Shown: positions 9,324-19,905, numbered from the stretch's first letter. The stretch is 64,000 bases of DNA from Comamonas koreensis (GCF_021026195.1 NZ_JAJNCT010000028.1:62001-126000); one strand, 5' to 3'. The notes: generated from the letters alone by a model not told the origin. Numbers and translations are program-made.

Positions 9324-9726
9324 AGGGTGGAGTCTTGAGTAATCGTGGCGAACGTGGCAAAGAGGGCGCCGAATGGAGGCCGAGACCCGGTACCCGGGCG
9401 CAAAGGGCTGGCGCGCAAGGAACCGTGAGCTACATCTGAGCCACAGCCCTGCAAACCCTTGATTCTACCCGCTCACCCCAAAACCGGGGCGGGCCGGGGC
9501 TGCCGGCCCGCTGCCACCGCAAGAAACTATGGCCCACGCCTCCCCATAGGCAAATGTTTGCCCGCCCCATGCCAAACGAATTTAGCCTTTGAGGCTGCGC
9601 ACCTACCTGCCTGGAACCACGACAATACGCCACCGGCCTCTGCATGTCTGTGCGGATGCAGCATGGCCACCCGCAATGTCCCAGCCCGTCACCCGGAGGT
9701 GGCGTTTTCTTTGACCAGGATCAACG
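9324..9726. other. Divergent intergenic region ffh / hybrid kinase
   Basis: About 400 bases that must hold the ffh promoter on the minus strand and the promoter of the kinase on the plus strand. No clear operator, RNA gene or small gene was recognised. A GC-rich dyad (GGGGCGGGCCGG, CCGGCCCGC near 9485-9515) is present but has no T tract. A CCCGGAGGTGG motif at about 9690-9705 is too far from ATG 9727 to be its ribosome-binding site. Confidence 0.5.
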
Positions 9727-12700
9727 ATGCCAGATACGCCGTATCGCCACTTGCTAGACCATTTCTCGGACGCCTTTTTTGTGACCGATATGCAAGGCCG
9801 GATCCTGGATGTCAATGCCCAGGCCTACCAGGAGATGGGTTACTCCCGGGCAGAACTGATGGCCATGAATGTGGCAGATTTTGCGCTGGACCTGTCCCAG
9901 GATGAGCTCCATGCCATGTGGCAGAAGATGGCGCCTGGAGACCATGCCGTGGCGACTAATACGCACCAGCGCAAGGACGGCTCCTGCTTTCCGGTGGAGG
10001 TGCACATCACCTGCCAGTTGGTGGGCGGAGAAAAGCAGTTTTTCACCATCGCCCATGACATCACCGAGCGCGTGCGCCGCGACCAGGAGATCCAGCTGCT
10101 CAATGCGGCGCTGGAGCAACAGGTAGAAAAAAGCACCCAGCAGTGGCGCCATTCCACCCACTTGCTCGATGCGGTGATGCGTGGCACCTCGGACATCGTC
10201 TTTGTCAAGGACCGCCAGGGCCGCTATGTGTTCGCCAACCCGGCCGCTGAGGCCATCACGCAGATGCCGCCCGGGGGGCTGATCGGCAAGACCGATGCCG
10301 AGATTTTGGGCGGCCGCAACAATTTTGCCGAGGATGATGCTGCCGTGTTTCGCAGCACCACGCCGGTGGTGTCGGAGTCGCATGCGCTGATCGACGGGCG
10401 CCGGCTCAGTTTTCAGTCCATCAAAAGCCAGTACCGCGACGAGCATGGCGAGGTCATTGGGCTGCTGGGTATCTCGCGCGACATGACGCAGATGCGCGAA
10501 TCGGAAAGCCAGCTGCGCCAAAGCTACGATTCGTTGCGCCGCGCCGAGCGCCTGTCGCGTATCGGTAGTTGGACCTTGGACCTGGCCAGCGGTGAGATCG
10601 AAGCCTCGGAGATGATGTACGAGATGAATGGCCTGGACCCGCAGGGACCCAAGCTGACCCAGGACAATATCGCTCACATGATGCCGCCGCAGGACTATGC
10701 CAAGGTGACTGCCGCCATCGCCCAATGCGCCCAGACCGGCCAGCCCTACCGGCTTGATGTGACCCATTACACGCCCGATGGCGGCCAGTTCCCGGCCAGC
10801 ATCCTGGGCCAGGCCGACTATGACAGCAGCGGCCGCATCGTCAGCCTCAGCGGCACCTTGCAGGATCTGTCGGAACGCGAACAGGCGCGCCAGCGGCTCG
10901 AAGCGCTGGCCGACAACCTGCCCAGCGGCGCAATCTACCGCGTCGAAGGCGACACCGTCCCCTTGCGCATGAGCTATATCAGTGCCGGTATCGAAAAGCT
11001 CATTGGCGTCAGCGCCCAGGCGATCATGGCGGACAACGCGGCCTATATCAAAACCATCCACCCGGCTGATCTGGCCATGTACCGGCAGCAGCAGCGCGAG
11101 GCGCTGGAGCGCATGAGCCTGTTTGACTGCAGCTTCCGCATCATCCGGCCCGACGGCGGCCTGCGCTGGCTGCGCTGCCGCTCGGCGCCCAGCCGCCAGG
11201 AGGCGGGCACGGCCTGGGACGGCATCATGCTCGACATCACCCGCGAGCGCGAGGCCGAGCTGGCGCTGCAAAAAGCCAAGGAAATGGCAGAAGCGGCCGA
11301 GCGCGCCAAGTCCGAGTTCCTGGCCACGATGAGCCATGAGATCCGCACCCCGATGAACACCGTCATCGGCATGACGCGCCTGATCCAGCAAACCCCGCTG
11401 TTGCCCAAGCAGCGCAACTATCTGGAGAAGGTGGAGCTCTCAGCCAATGCGCTGCTGTCGGTGATCAATGACATTCTGGATTTTTCCAAGATCGAAGCGG
11501 GCATGCTCACCTTGGAGAATGTGGAGTTTGCGCTGGACGATGTGCTGGAGACCGTCTCGGCCGTCACCACCTTGCGTGCCGAGGAAAAGGGCATCGAGGT
11601 GGTCTACTCGGTCGCGCCCGATGTGCCCCGGCAGCTGAGCGGCGATCCGCTGCGCCTGAGCCAGGTGCTCAACAACCTGGTCAGCAATGCGATCAAGTTC
11701 ACCCACCTGGGCGAGGTGGTCATCAGCATCCGCACTGCAGAGACAGCCGGCAATCGGCCAGTGGCCCCCGGCAAGATCGTGCTGGAGATCACCGTCAAGG
11801 ACACCGGCATCGGCATGAACGCGGCACAGATGAGCCAGCTGTTCCGCCCCTTCTCGCAGGCCGACAGCCAGACCACACGGCGCTATGGCGGCTCGGGCCT
11901 GGGCCTGGCCATTTGCCAGCGCCTGGTGGGCCAGATGGGGGGTGAGCTCAAGGTCGAAAGCCAACCCGGGCTGGGCAGCACCTTCTCCTTCAGCGTGCAG
12001 TTGCACCCCGCCCAGCTGCAGCAGGCGCCCAAGCCGGCCCACTACCACGGCACGCCGGTGGACCGGGTGCTGATCGTTGACGACAACGCCAGTGCGCGCG
12101 ACATCCTGGCCGAGATGGTGCGCGGCTTTGGCATGCGCGCCGATACCGTGGATTCGGGCGAGCAGGCCTTGTCCGATCTGCAGCTCGCCTCTCGCGTCGG
12201 CACGCCCTATGGGCTGGTGCTGATGGACTGGCGCATGCCTGGCATGGACGGCCTGGAGGTGGCGCGCCGCATCCGCGAGGAAGAGCACCTGTCAGCCACG
12301 CCGGCGGTGCTGATGGTGACCGCCTATGGCCGCGACGAAGTCATGCGCAAGGCCGAGGCGCTGCGCCTGCAAGGCCTGCTGATCAAGCCGGTGACGCAGT
12401 CGGTGCTGTTCAATGCGATTTTGGAGGCGCTGCAATCGCAAGGTGGCAGCGTATCGCGGCGCGCATTGTCCGATGCGTCCGGCCATCCGCAACTCTTGCA
12501 CAGCAACCCGACGCAGCTCTACCCCCATCTGCAGGGCAAGAATGTGCTGGTGGTGGATGACAACGCGCTCAACCGCGAGGTGGCGGCCGACTTTCTCAGC
12601 CTTGTCGGCGTGCAGGTGAGTCTGGCCACCAATGGTGCCGAAGCACTCAGCATGCTGGACCAAAACCACTACGACGCCGTGCTGATGGACGTGCACATGC

Positions 12701-13599
12701 CGCAGATGGACGGACTGGACGCCACCCGTGCACTACGCCAGCTGCCGCATCTACAGCAGCTGCCGGTGATTGCGCTCACCGCACAGGCCCGGGTGGAAGA
12801 CCGCGCCGCCATCGAAGAAGCGGGCATGAATGCCCATTTGACCAAGCCTATTGACGAGCGCAAGCTGTACGAGACCTTGAGCGAATGGATCGCCGGCCCA
12901 AGCGGTCAAGCCGAATCCCTGGATGCGCCCGAGTCCGAGTTTCTGCGCGACGAGGCCCGCGTGGCAGCCACGCCCGGCATCAACCATAGCAAGATGCTGC
13001 AGCGCTTTCACGGCAATGCCGAGCGGGTCGAGCGGGTGCTGGCGGGCTTTTACCGCGACTTTGCCGATGCGCCCCAGACCCTGGTGCTGCATGTGCAGCA
13101 GGGGGACTGGCAACCGCTGTCCATGCTGGCCCATTCGCTCAAGGGCGCGCTGGGCTACCTGGATGCCGCTGCGCTGGTGCAGGCCGCTGAAACCATCGAG
13201 AACCAGGCCCGGGATTGGACCCAGGCCCCACCACCGGCCGCTCAGCCCCAGCAACAATTGCATGCCGAGACCACCGAGTTTGCCGCCCAACTGCAGACCT
13301 TGCTGCAAGGCCTGGCCTCACGCCAGAATCCAGCAGCAGCCCAGCCTGATGCAAGCGAGGAAGCAGCGCCTGCGGCACACCCAGCCCACACCAACAACCT
13401 GCGCGAGGAGCTCAAACACCTCAAACGCCTGGTGGCCGATGGTGACTATGCCGCGGTCAGCGAACTCGAGCACATGCTCTCGGCCAGCCCCGCCGCGCGC
13501 TGGACGCCACTGCTGCAGCAAATCCTGCAGCATGTGGAAGACCTGGACGCCGATGCCGCGCTGGCCGCGATCGATCGGCTTGAAAACATTCTCCCTTGA
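9727..13599 (+). CDS. Multi-PAS hybrid sensor histidine kinase with two receivers and HPt
   Basis: A 1290-residue signalling protein with no clear transmembrane segment, so probably cytoplasmic. In order: PAS 1 (about 1-115), PAS 2 (about 140-255), PAS 3 (about 270-380), PAS 4 (about 388-505), HisKA with the phospho-accepting His537 in MSHEIRTPMN, an HATPase domain (DPLRLSQVLNNLVSNAIKF, DTGIGM, GGSGLGLAI), receiver 1 from about 778 (Asp834 in LMDWRMPGMDG), receiver 2 from about 938 (Asp988 in LMDVHMPQMDG), and an HPt domain with His1136 in AHSLKGALG. All catalytic residues are present, so it can run a full His-Asp-His relay. The next gene, 42 bases on, is a receiver-GGDEF protein and the natural target. 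The sensed signal is unknown. Confidence 0.93.
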   Translation: MPDTPYRHLLDHFSDAFFVTDMQGRILDVNAQAYQEMGYSRAELMAMNVADFALDLSQDELHAMWQKMAPGDHAVATNTHQRKDGSCFPVEVHITCQLVGGEKQFFTIAHDITERVRRDQEIQLLNAALEQQVEKSTQQWRHSTHLLDAVMRGTSDIVFVKDRQGRYVFANPAAEAITQMPPGGLIGKTDAEILGGRNNFAEDDAAVFRSTTPVVSESHALIDGRRLSFQSIKSQYRDEHGEVIGLLGISRDMTQMRESESQLRQSYDSLRRAERLSRIGSWTLDLASGEIEASEMMYEMNGLDPQGPKLTQDNIAHMMPPQDYAKVTAAIAQCAQTGQPYRLDVTHYTPDGGQFPASILGQADYDSSGRIVSLSGTLQDLSEREQARQRLEALADNLPSGAIYRVEGDTVPLRMSYISAGIEKLIGVSAQAIMADNAAYIKTIHPADLAMYRQQQREALERMSLFDCSFRIIRPDGGLRWLRCRSAPSRQEAGTAWDGIMLDITREREAELALQKAKEMAEAAERAKSEFLATMSHEIRTPMNTVIGMTRLIQQTPLLPKQRNYLEKVELSANALLSVINDILDFSKIEAGMLTLENVEFALDDVLETVSAVTTLRAEEKGIEVVYSVAPDVPRQLSGDPLRLSQVLNNLVSNAIKFTHLGEVVISIRTAETAGNRPVAPGKIVLEITVKDTGIGMNAAQMSQLFRPFSQADSQTTRRYGGSGLGLAICQRLVGQMGGELKVESQPGLGSTFSFSVQLHPAQLQQAPKPAHYHGTPVDRVLIVDDNASARDILAEMVRGFGMRADTVDSGEQALSDLQLASRVGTPYGLVLMDWRMPGMDGLEVARRIREEEHLSATPAVLMVTAYGRDEVMRKAEALRLQGLLIKPVTQSVLFNAILEALQSQGGSVSRRALSDASGHPQLLHSNPTQLYPHLQGKNVLVVDDNALNREVAADFLSLVGVQVSLATNGAEALSMLDQNHYDAVLMDVHMPQMDGLDATRALRQLPHLQQLPVIALTAQARVEDRAAIEEAGMNAHLTKPIDERKLYETLSEWIAGPSGQAESLDAPESEFLRDEARVAATPGINHSKMLQRFHGNAERVERVLAGFYRDFADAPQTLVLHVQQGDWQPLSMLAHSLKGALGYLDAAALVQAAETIENQARDWTQAPPPAAQPQQQLHAETTEFAAQLQTLLQGLASRQNPAAAQPDASEEAAPAAHPAHTNNLREELKHLKRLVADGDYAAVSELEHMLSASPAARWTPLLQQILQHVEDLDADAALAAIDRLENILP

Positions 13600-13641
13600 C
13601 GGCTATGCGGCCCGCCCCTAGAGACCTCTTACCATCGCACC

Positions 13642-14568
13642 ATGCAAGCTGAGCCCGATAACGACCAACCCACCATCCTGATTGTGGATGACGAGCGCGT
13701 CAACCGCTCCATGCTCGCCGAACTGCTGGGCCAGCAGTACCGCGTACTGCTGGCCAAGGACGGCCCCAGCGCCCTGACCATCGCGGCGCGCGAATCGCAC
13801 CGCCTGCTGCTGGTGCTGCTCGATGTCAGCATGCCCGGCATGAATGGCTACGAAGTGCTGACCCAGTTGAAAAAACAGGAAGCCACCGCCGGCATCGCCA
13901 TCATCTTCATCACCGGCCAAAGCGATGCGGCTGCCGAGGAATACGGCCTGCGCCTGGGCGCGGCCGACTATGTCTCCAAGCCCATCCGCCCGGCGGTCGT
14001 CAGCGTGCGGGTGCGCAACCAGATCGACCTGGCCTTGCAACGCCAGGCCTTGCAGCGCCTGGCCCAGGTCGATGGACTGACCAGCCTGGCCAACCGCCGG
14101 CATTTTGATGACATGCTGCAGCGCTGCCACCGCATGTGTCTGCGCAGAAATGACCCCTTGGGACTGGCGCTGATTGATATCGACCACTTCAAGCTTTACA
14201 ACGACCACTACGGCCATGTGCAAGGCGACGAGGCGCTCAAGCAGGTGGCAGGCACCTTGGCACGCCATGCCCGCCGCCCCTATGACCTGGCTGCCCGCTT
14301 TGGCGGGGAGGAGTTTGCGCTGATCCTGCCCGGCCACGCCGACGCGGTGGAGGTGGTGGAGCGTTTTCGTCTGGAGGTGCAAAGCATGGCGATTGCCCAT
14401 GCCGCCTCCACCACCGCCCCCGAGCTGACGGTGAGCTGCGGGGTACTGACCATCCATTGCGGCCAGACCGACGGCATGGAGGACTGCCTGCGCCGCGCCG
14501 ACGAACTGCTGTATGAAGCCAAGACCCGAGGCCGCAACCGCGTCTGCGCGACCAGCATCGGCCTGTGA
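13642..14568 (+). CDS. Response regulator with diguanylate cyclase (GGDEF) domain
   Basis: A 308-residue REC-GGDEF protein. The receiver has Asp61 in LLDVSMPGMNG and a following lysine in DYVSKPIRP. The cyclase domain has DIDHFKLYNDHYGH and an intact GGEEF at 221-225, so it should make cyclic di-GMP. An RxxD inhibitory site (RPYD, 212-215) lies exactly five residues before GGEEF, as in product-inhibited cyclases. It follows the hybrid kinase by 42 bases on the same strand, so phosphotransfer from the kinase HPt to Asp61 is the likely control. What the cyclic di-GMP acts on is not visible here; the nearby pilSR genes make surface motility one guess. Confidence 0.93.
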   Translation: MQAEPDNDQPTILIVDDERVNRSMLAELLGQQYRVLLAKDGPSALTIAARESHRLLLVLLDVSMPGMNGYEVLTQLKKQEATAGIAIIFITGQSDAAAEEYGLRLGAADYVSKPIRPAVVSVRVRNQIDLALQRQALQRLAQVDGLTSLANRRHFDDMLQRCHRMCLRRNDPLGLALIDIDHFKLYNDHYGHVQGDEALKQVAGTLARHARRPYDLAARFGGEEFALILPGHADAVEVVERFRLEVQSMAIAHAASTTAPELTVSCGVLTIHCGQTDGMEDCLRRADELLYEAKTRGRNRVCATSIGL

Positions 14569-14672
14569 GTTGGCCTTGCAGCGGATGGCTTCTGTGGTCT
14601 ATCGCTGGCAATAGCCAGCCGATTGGCAGGCGCTAGCACTGGCGCAGGCTACACAGGCCCTGCGCCGCAGCT

Positions 14673-14678
14673 ATGATA
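14673..14678 (+). promoter_or_regulatory. TATGAT -10-like hexamer (14672-14677 region) before the CcsA-like gene
   Basis: The sequence GCTATGATAGCGGGC immediately precedes ATG 14685 and contains a near-consensus -10 (TATGAT). If it is used, transcription would begin within a few bases of ATG 14685, giving a nearly leaderless message. The ATG inside the hexamer (14673) would then not be a start codon. No strong -35 was recognised. Confidence 0.3.
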
Positions 14679-14684
14679 GCGGGC

Positions 14685-15491
14685 ATGCTCTCTCCCGCCA
14701 TTGCCGCAGCCAGCACCAGCCCCATCGGCTGGGCGCTGGCCATTGCTGCAGCCATTGCCTACGCCATACCCGCACTTGCGGCCCGACGCCTGCAAGAGCC
14801 CAGCGCTCGGCTGGGCTTGCGCGCGGCCTGGGCCCTGCACCTGGCAGCCATCGCCTGGAGCCTGATTGGCGATATGCCGCACTTCGGCTTTGCGCCGGCG
14901 CTTTCGGTCACCGCCTGGCTGGTGCTCACGGTCTACGTGGTCGAGCAGCAACTCTATCCGCAACTGCGCTCGCGCTGGCCGCTGTCGGCCATGGGCTGCA
15001 TTGCCGTGCTGCTGGCCGGTGTCTTCCCTGGCAGCCCCTTGCATGTGAATGCCTCGCCCTGGCTGCCGCTGCACCTGGCGCTGGGCATTGCTTCGTATGG
15101 CCTGTTTGCCGCCGCCGTGGTGCATGCCGCGCTGATGACCCGGGCCGAGCGCCAGATGCGCCAGGATGGCAGCCATGACGGCGGTCTGCCGCTGCTGGCG
15201 CTCGAGCGCCTGACCTTCCGCTTTGTCACCGCCGGCTTCATCCTGCTGTCCGCCACCTTGCTGGCGGGATGGTGGTTTGGTGAGGCGCTGTACGGCAAGG
15301 CCTGGGTCTGGAACCACAAGTCGGTGTTCTCGCTGATGGCCTGGCTGACCTTTGCCATCCTGCTGGTAGGCCGCAAGCGCTTTGGCTGGCGCGGGCAGCG
15401 CGCCGTCAACATGCTCTATGTGGGTGCCACCTTGCTGCTGCTGGCCTATGTGGGCTCGCGTTTTGTCCTTGAAGTCATCTTGAAACACTGA
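14685..15491 (+). CDS. CcsA/YpjD-like cytochrome c assembly family membrane protein
   Basis: A 268-residue integral membrane protein of the CcsA/HemX/YpjD family with about eight hydrophobic segments. These include an N-terminal pair (WALAIAAAIAYAIPAL, AAWALHLAAIAWSLIG), a histidine/tryptophan-bearing middle part (WLPLHLALGIASYGLFAAAVVHA) and WVWNHKSVFSLMAWLTFAILL near the end. Family members handle haem in cytochrome c maturation; whether this member does so is unproven, since YpjD-type proteins are often far from ccm genes. ATG 14673 is an alternative start adding four residues, but it lies within a TATGAT hexamer. It is followed after 6 bases by the PP0621-type gene. Confidence 0.8.
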   Translation: MLSPAIAAASTSPIGWALAIAAAIAYAIPALAARRLQEPSARLGLRAAWALHLAAIAWSLIGDMPHFGFAPALSVTAWLVLTVYVVEQQLYPQLRSRWPLSAMGCIAVLLAGVFPGSPLHVNASPWLPLHLALGIASYGLFAAAVVHAALMTRAERQMRQDGSHDGGLPLLALERLTFRFVTAGFILLSATLLAGWWFGEALYGKAWVWNHKSVFSLMAWLTFAILLVGRKRFGWRGQRAVNMLYVGATLLLLAYVGSRFVLEVILKH

Positions 15492-15497
15492 GCCACC

Positions 15498-15734
15498 ATG
15501 AAGTATTTGCTGGTATTGCTGGTGCTGGCCGTAGGCTGGCACATGTGGCGCAGCCAACGGGTCAAGCGCACGCCGCCACCACCGCCCAAGAAAAGCCTGG
15601 CCAAGCCCGAACCCATGGTGCACTGCGCGCACTGCGGTGTGCACCTGCCGCAGTCCGATGCCATCCGCTACCAGGGCGCGCATTACTGCTCGCAAGCCCA
15701 TCTTGCCCAGGCGGTGCCGCCTGGCAAGAGCTGA
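15498..15734 (+). CDS. PP0621 family small protein (putative zinc-binding)
   Basis: A 78-residue protein with one N-terminal hydrophobic segment (MKYLLVLLVLAVGWHMW), a proline-rich linker and a C-terminal cysteine/histidine motif (HCAHCGVHLP, then HYCSQAHLAQ). That gives three cysteines and several histidines that could hold zinc, as in YHS/TRASH-like knuckles. It sits between the CcsA-like gene and pilS with gaps of 6 and about 18 bases, so the run is probably one operon. The function of the family is not known. Confidence 0.8.
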   Translation: MKYLLVLLVLAVGWHMWRSQRVKRTPPPPPKKSLAKPEPMVHCAHCGVHLPQSDAIRYQGAHYCSQAHLAQAVPPGKS

Positions 15735-15752
15735 GCCTTGGGCATCGCGACC

Positions 15753-17431
15753 ATGGCAGCGCTGGAGTTGATGGAAACCCCCTTCAAGCGCCTGTGGCGC
15801 GGCTACCTCGTAGCCCGCGTGTTTGTGGCTTTGCTGCTGGCACTTGGCGTGATGGCCATCACGCCAGCGCAGTCGGGCCAGCTGCTGTCGCAACTGGCGC
15901 TCCTGGGGGCCTACGGCATCTCGGCCATGCTCTATGCCGCACTCAGCCACAAGCCACCGCCGCAACGCCGTGTCTATGCTTGGCTGCCGACGGTGGGCAT
16001 GGACCTGCTGCTGATCTCATTGCTGGAAGTCACCAAGACCGGCAGCTACACCCTGACCCCCATGTTTGGCCTGGCGGTGCTGTTTGCCGGCACCTTGGGC
16101 GGCTGGCTGGTGACCCTGGGCAGCTGCGCCTACATCACGATTTTTCTGATTGTCGAGTCGCTGAGCTTTCGCTTTTCGCTTCTGGATCCCGATGCGACCC
16201 AAAGTACCGTGCAGGCAGGGCTTGCAGGCGCTGCCTATTTTTTGGTGGGCATTCTGGTGCGTCTGCTCGCGTCGCGCGTGGAGCGCGAAACCCTGCATGG
16301 CCTGCGCAATGCTGCTGCTGCCAACCAGCAAGAGCAGATCAATGCGCTGATCCTGCAGAACCTGCCCGACGGCGTGATGGTGGCAGATCAGGCCTTGCAG
16401 GTACGCATTGCCAACCCGGCAGCGATGGACTTGCTGGGCCATCCCCACCTGCCCCTCGAATTGGCGCAGTTACCTGCCTGGCGCGGCGTTGTCGAGCAGG
16501 TCACGCGGACCTTTGCCGAGCAAAAGCCCATCTCGCAAGACCTGGCCCTGACCGCACCGCAGATGGCACCCATTGGCCTGCATGTGCGCACCTGGCTGAC
16601 CCATCCGCTGCCGACCTTCGGCACCATCGGCAGCCATGACAACGACCCGCTGTGCCTGGTGTTTCTGCATGACCTGCGTGAGATAGAGGCACGGCTGCGC
16701 ACCGAGAAAATGGCGGCCATGGGTCGCATGTCCGCTGCCGTTGCCCATGAAATCCGCAACCCGCTGACCGCGATCACCCAGGCCAACGCGCTGCTCGACG
16801 AGGAGCTGACCGACCCCGGCCAAAAGCGGCTGACCTATATGGTCGAGCAAAATGCCCAGCGGCTGGGCCGCATTGCCGAAGACATTCTGGACATTGCCCG
16901 TGTGCACAACCAGATCCAGCCGGGCGATGGCGACTCCATTGCGCTCAATGACACGGTGCTGCAGATCTGCCATGACTGGATGGCGATGGCGCCTGCCGCC
17001 CACACGGTAGCGCTGTCGCTCAAAGCCGATGACAGCCTGGTGGCCTTTGACACCGGCCACCTGCGCCAACTGCTCTACAACCTGCTCAACAACGGCCAGC
17101 GCTACCGCCGCGACTGCGCGGACTCCTTGCGCGTGAGCACGCACAGCAGCCTGACGGGCACCACCACCTTGTTGGTCTGGAGCGATGGCGCGCCCATCGA
17201 GCCCACCATTGAAAAGCATTTGTTCGAGCCCTTCTTCTCGTCCGAGAGCCGATCGAGCGGGCTGGGCCTGTACATCTGCCGCGAGCTCTGCACCCGCCAT
17301 GGCGCTATGATCCGCTACGAAAGGCAGAGCACGGAGCTGCCCGTGCCGACCCAGGGCAATGCCTTCATTGTGCAGTTTCGCAGGGCCGCCAGCCCCGCGC
17401 ATCCCCAGCAGACTGATTTGATCCACCAGGC

Positions 17432-17435
<4 letters not shown>
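15753..17435 (+). CDS. pilS: Sensor histidine kinase PilS
   Basis: A 560-residue membrane sensor kinase. The N-terminal third has six hydrophobic helices (for example VFVALLLALGVMAI, MFGLAVLFAGTLGGWLVTLGS). A PAS-like region follows (NLPDGVMVADQALQVRIANPAAMDLLG), then HisKA with His332 in VAHEIRNPLTA and an HATPase domain with LYNLLNNGQRY and SGLGLYICRELC. The partner regulator gene overlaps its stop codon as ATGA, and the pair matches PilS-PilR, which control type IV pilin transcription through sigma54. The ATG at 15753 was chosen over an upstream TTG (15738); ATG 15771 is also possible. No pilin gene is in the window. Confidence 0.88.
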
Positions 17436-18943
<1,508 letters not shown>

Positions 18944-18954
18944 GGCCTGAGACG

Positions 18955-19578
18955 ATGGCAACCACACCGGGCAACCCTGCCGACATCGACCCGCCAGCGC
19001 CAACGCAAGCGCTCTGGCAGGACGGCTGGCTGCGCAGCGCCAGGCACTGCCCCTCGCCCAATTTCGGGCCCCGGCCCGAGGGCGCATGCACCGACCTGGT
19101 GGTCGTCCACTCCATCAGCCTGCCGCCCGGCATCTACGGCACGGGCGATGTGCAACGCCTCTTTACCAACCAGCTCGACTGGGATGCCCACCCCTATTTC
19201 CAAAGCATCCGGGGCCTGCAGGTGTCCTCCCATTTCTTCATCACCCGCCAAGGGGAAGTGTGGCAGTTTGTCAGTGCCGACCTGCGCGCCTGGCATGCTG
19301 GCCAATCGTTCTGGCGCGGCCGGCCCCTCTGCAATGATGACTCCATCGGCATCGAGCTCGAAGGCCTGGAGGGCCAAACCTTCGAGCCCGCCCAGTACGA
19401 CAGCCTGGTGCAGCTGTGCCAGCAGATCCGCGCGCAGTATGCGATTGCCTATATTGCCGGCCATGAGCACATTGCGCCGGGCCGCAAAAACGACCCGGGC
19501 CCGGGCTTTCTCTGGCCCCGGCTGCAGCAGGACCTGGGCTGGCCGGCAGCCATGTTCCCCGCCTCACTCCATCTCTGA
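18955..19578 (+). CDS. ampD: 1,6-anhydro-N-acetylmuramyl-L-alanine amidase AmpD
   Basis: A 207-residue cytoplasmic amidase that cleaves the peptide from anhydromuropeptides during cell-wall recycling. It has the family core: LVVVHSISLPPG with the first zinc histidine, SSHFFITRQGEVWQFV, the RAWHAG motif, DSIGIELEG, and HEHIAPGRKNDPGPGFLW carrying the second histidine and the aspartate zinc ligand. No signal peptide is present, in line with AmpD rather than periplasmic AmiD. It follows pilR by 11 bases, so it may end the pil transcript. Loss of AmpD often raises AmpC beta-lactamase in other bacteria; no ampC or ampR is in the window. Confidence 0.95.
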   Translation: MATTPGNPADIDPPAPTQALWQDGWLRSARHCPSPNFGPRPEGACTDLVVVHSISLPPGIYGTGDVQRLFTNQLDWDAHPYFQSIRGLQVSSHFFITRQGEVWQFVSADLRAWHAGQSFWRGRPLCNDDSIGIELEGLEGQTFEPAQYDSLVQLCQQIRAQYAIAYIAGHEHIAPGRKNDPGPGFLWPRLQQDLGWPAAMFPASLHL

Positions 19579-19675
19579 ATCGGGCTATTACCAAACTCTC
19601 TAAGCAGCCTGCATTTGTCATGCATCCGGGCGCAATGCAAGGCATACGCGCCACAAAAAACACAGCAAATCTCCA

Positions 19676-19700
19676 CATCTGAAAAAAATTTTTTCAGATG
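19676..19700. repeat. Near-perfect 25-base palindrome with A/T core
   Basis: CATCTG followed by seven A, then six T and CAGATG: 12-base arms around one central base. It starts 98 bases after the ampD stop. It lacks a T run outside the dyad on either strand, so it is not a standard terminator, although the A/T core could form one in the transcript. A protein-binding site is the other option. Confidence 0.8.
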
Positions 19701-19759
19701 CAATGCCTATGTTTTACGCAGGCTCGCAACGGGGATGGCGCAGAAACACACACACAGCG

Positions 19760-19781
19760 GTGGTTTGCCTGCGCAAACCAC
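19760..19781. repeat. Perfect 9-bp inverted repeat
   Basis: GTGGTTTGC and GCAAACCAC flank a CTGC tetraloop, about 80 bases before the first NrdR box. No T tract follows. Role unknown: operator, or a hairpin in a long nrdA leader. Confidence 0.7.
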
Positions 19782-19858
19782 GACGCCATGCGCAGTTGCC
19801 GCCGTTTTGCTGCGCAGCATGGTCCACAGCGCTACACACAAAGCGCGCAATGCGCCAT

Positions 19859-19874
19859 ACACTACAGGTAGTGT
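19859..19874 (+). promoter_or_regulatory. NrdR box 1 (upstream of nrdA)
   Basis: ACACTACAGGTAGTGT is a perfect dyad (ACACTAC/GTAGTGT) matching the NrdR consensus acaCwAtATaTwGtgt. NrdR represses ribonucleotide reductase genes when dATP is high. Box 2 starts exactly 31 bases later, about three helical turns, the spacing usual for NrdR pairs. The nrdR gene itself is not in the window. Confidence 0.9.
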
Positions 19875-19889
19875 CCAGCGCTTCAAAAA

Positions 19890-19905
19890 ACACTATATGT
19901 AGTGT
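19890..19905 (+). promoter_or_regulatory. NrdR box 2 (upstream of nrdA)
   Basis: ACACTATATGTAGTGT fits the NrdR consensus even better than box 1 in its TATAT core. It ends 81 bases before the nrdA ATG. The two boxes lie on the same face of the helix, so cooperative binding near the core promoter is expected. Confidence 0.9.

Noticed and set aside
19816-19835. DnaA-box-like TGGTCCACA upstream of nrdA
   Set aside because: Two mismatches to TTATCCACA and only one copy; not enough to claim DnaA control.
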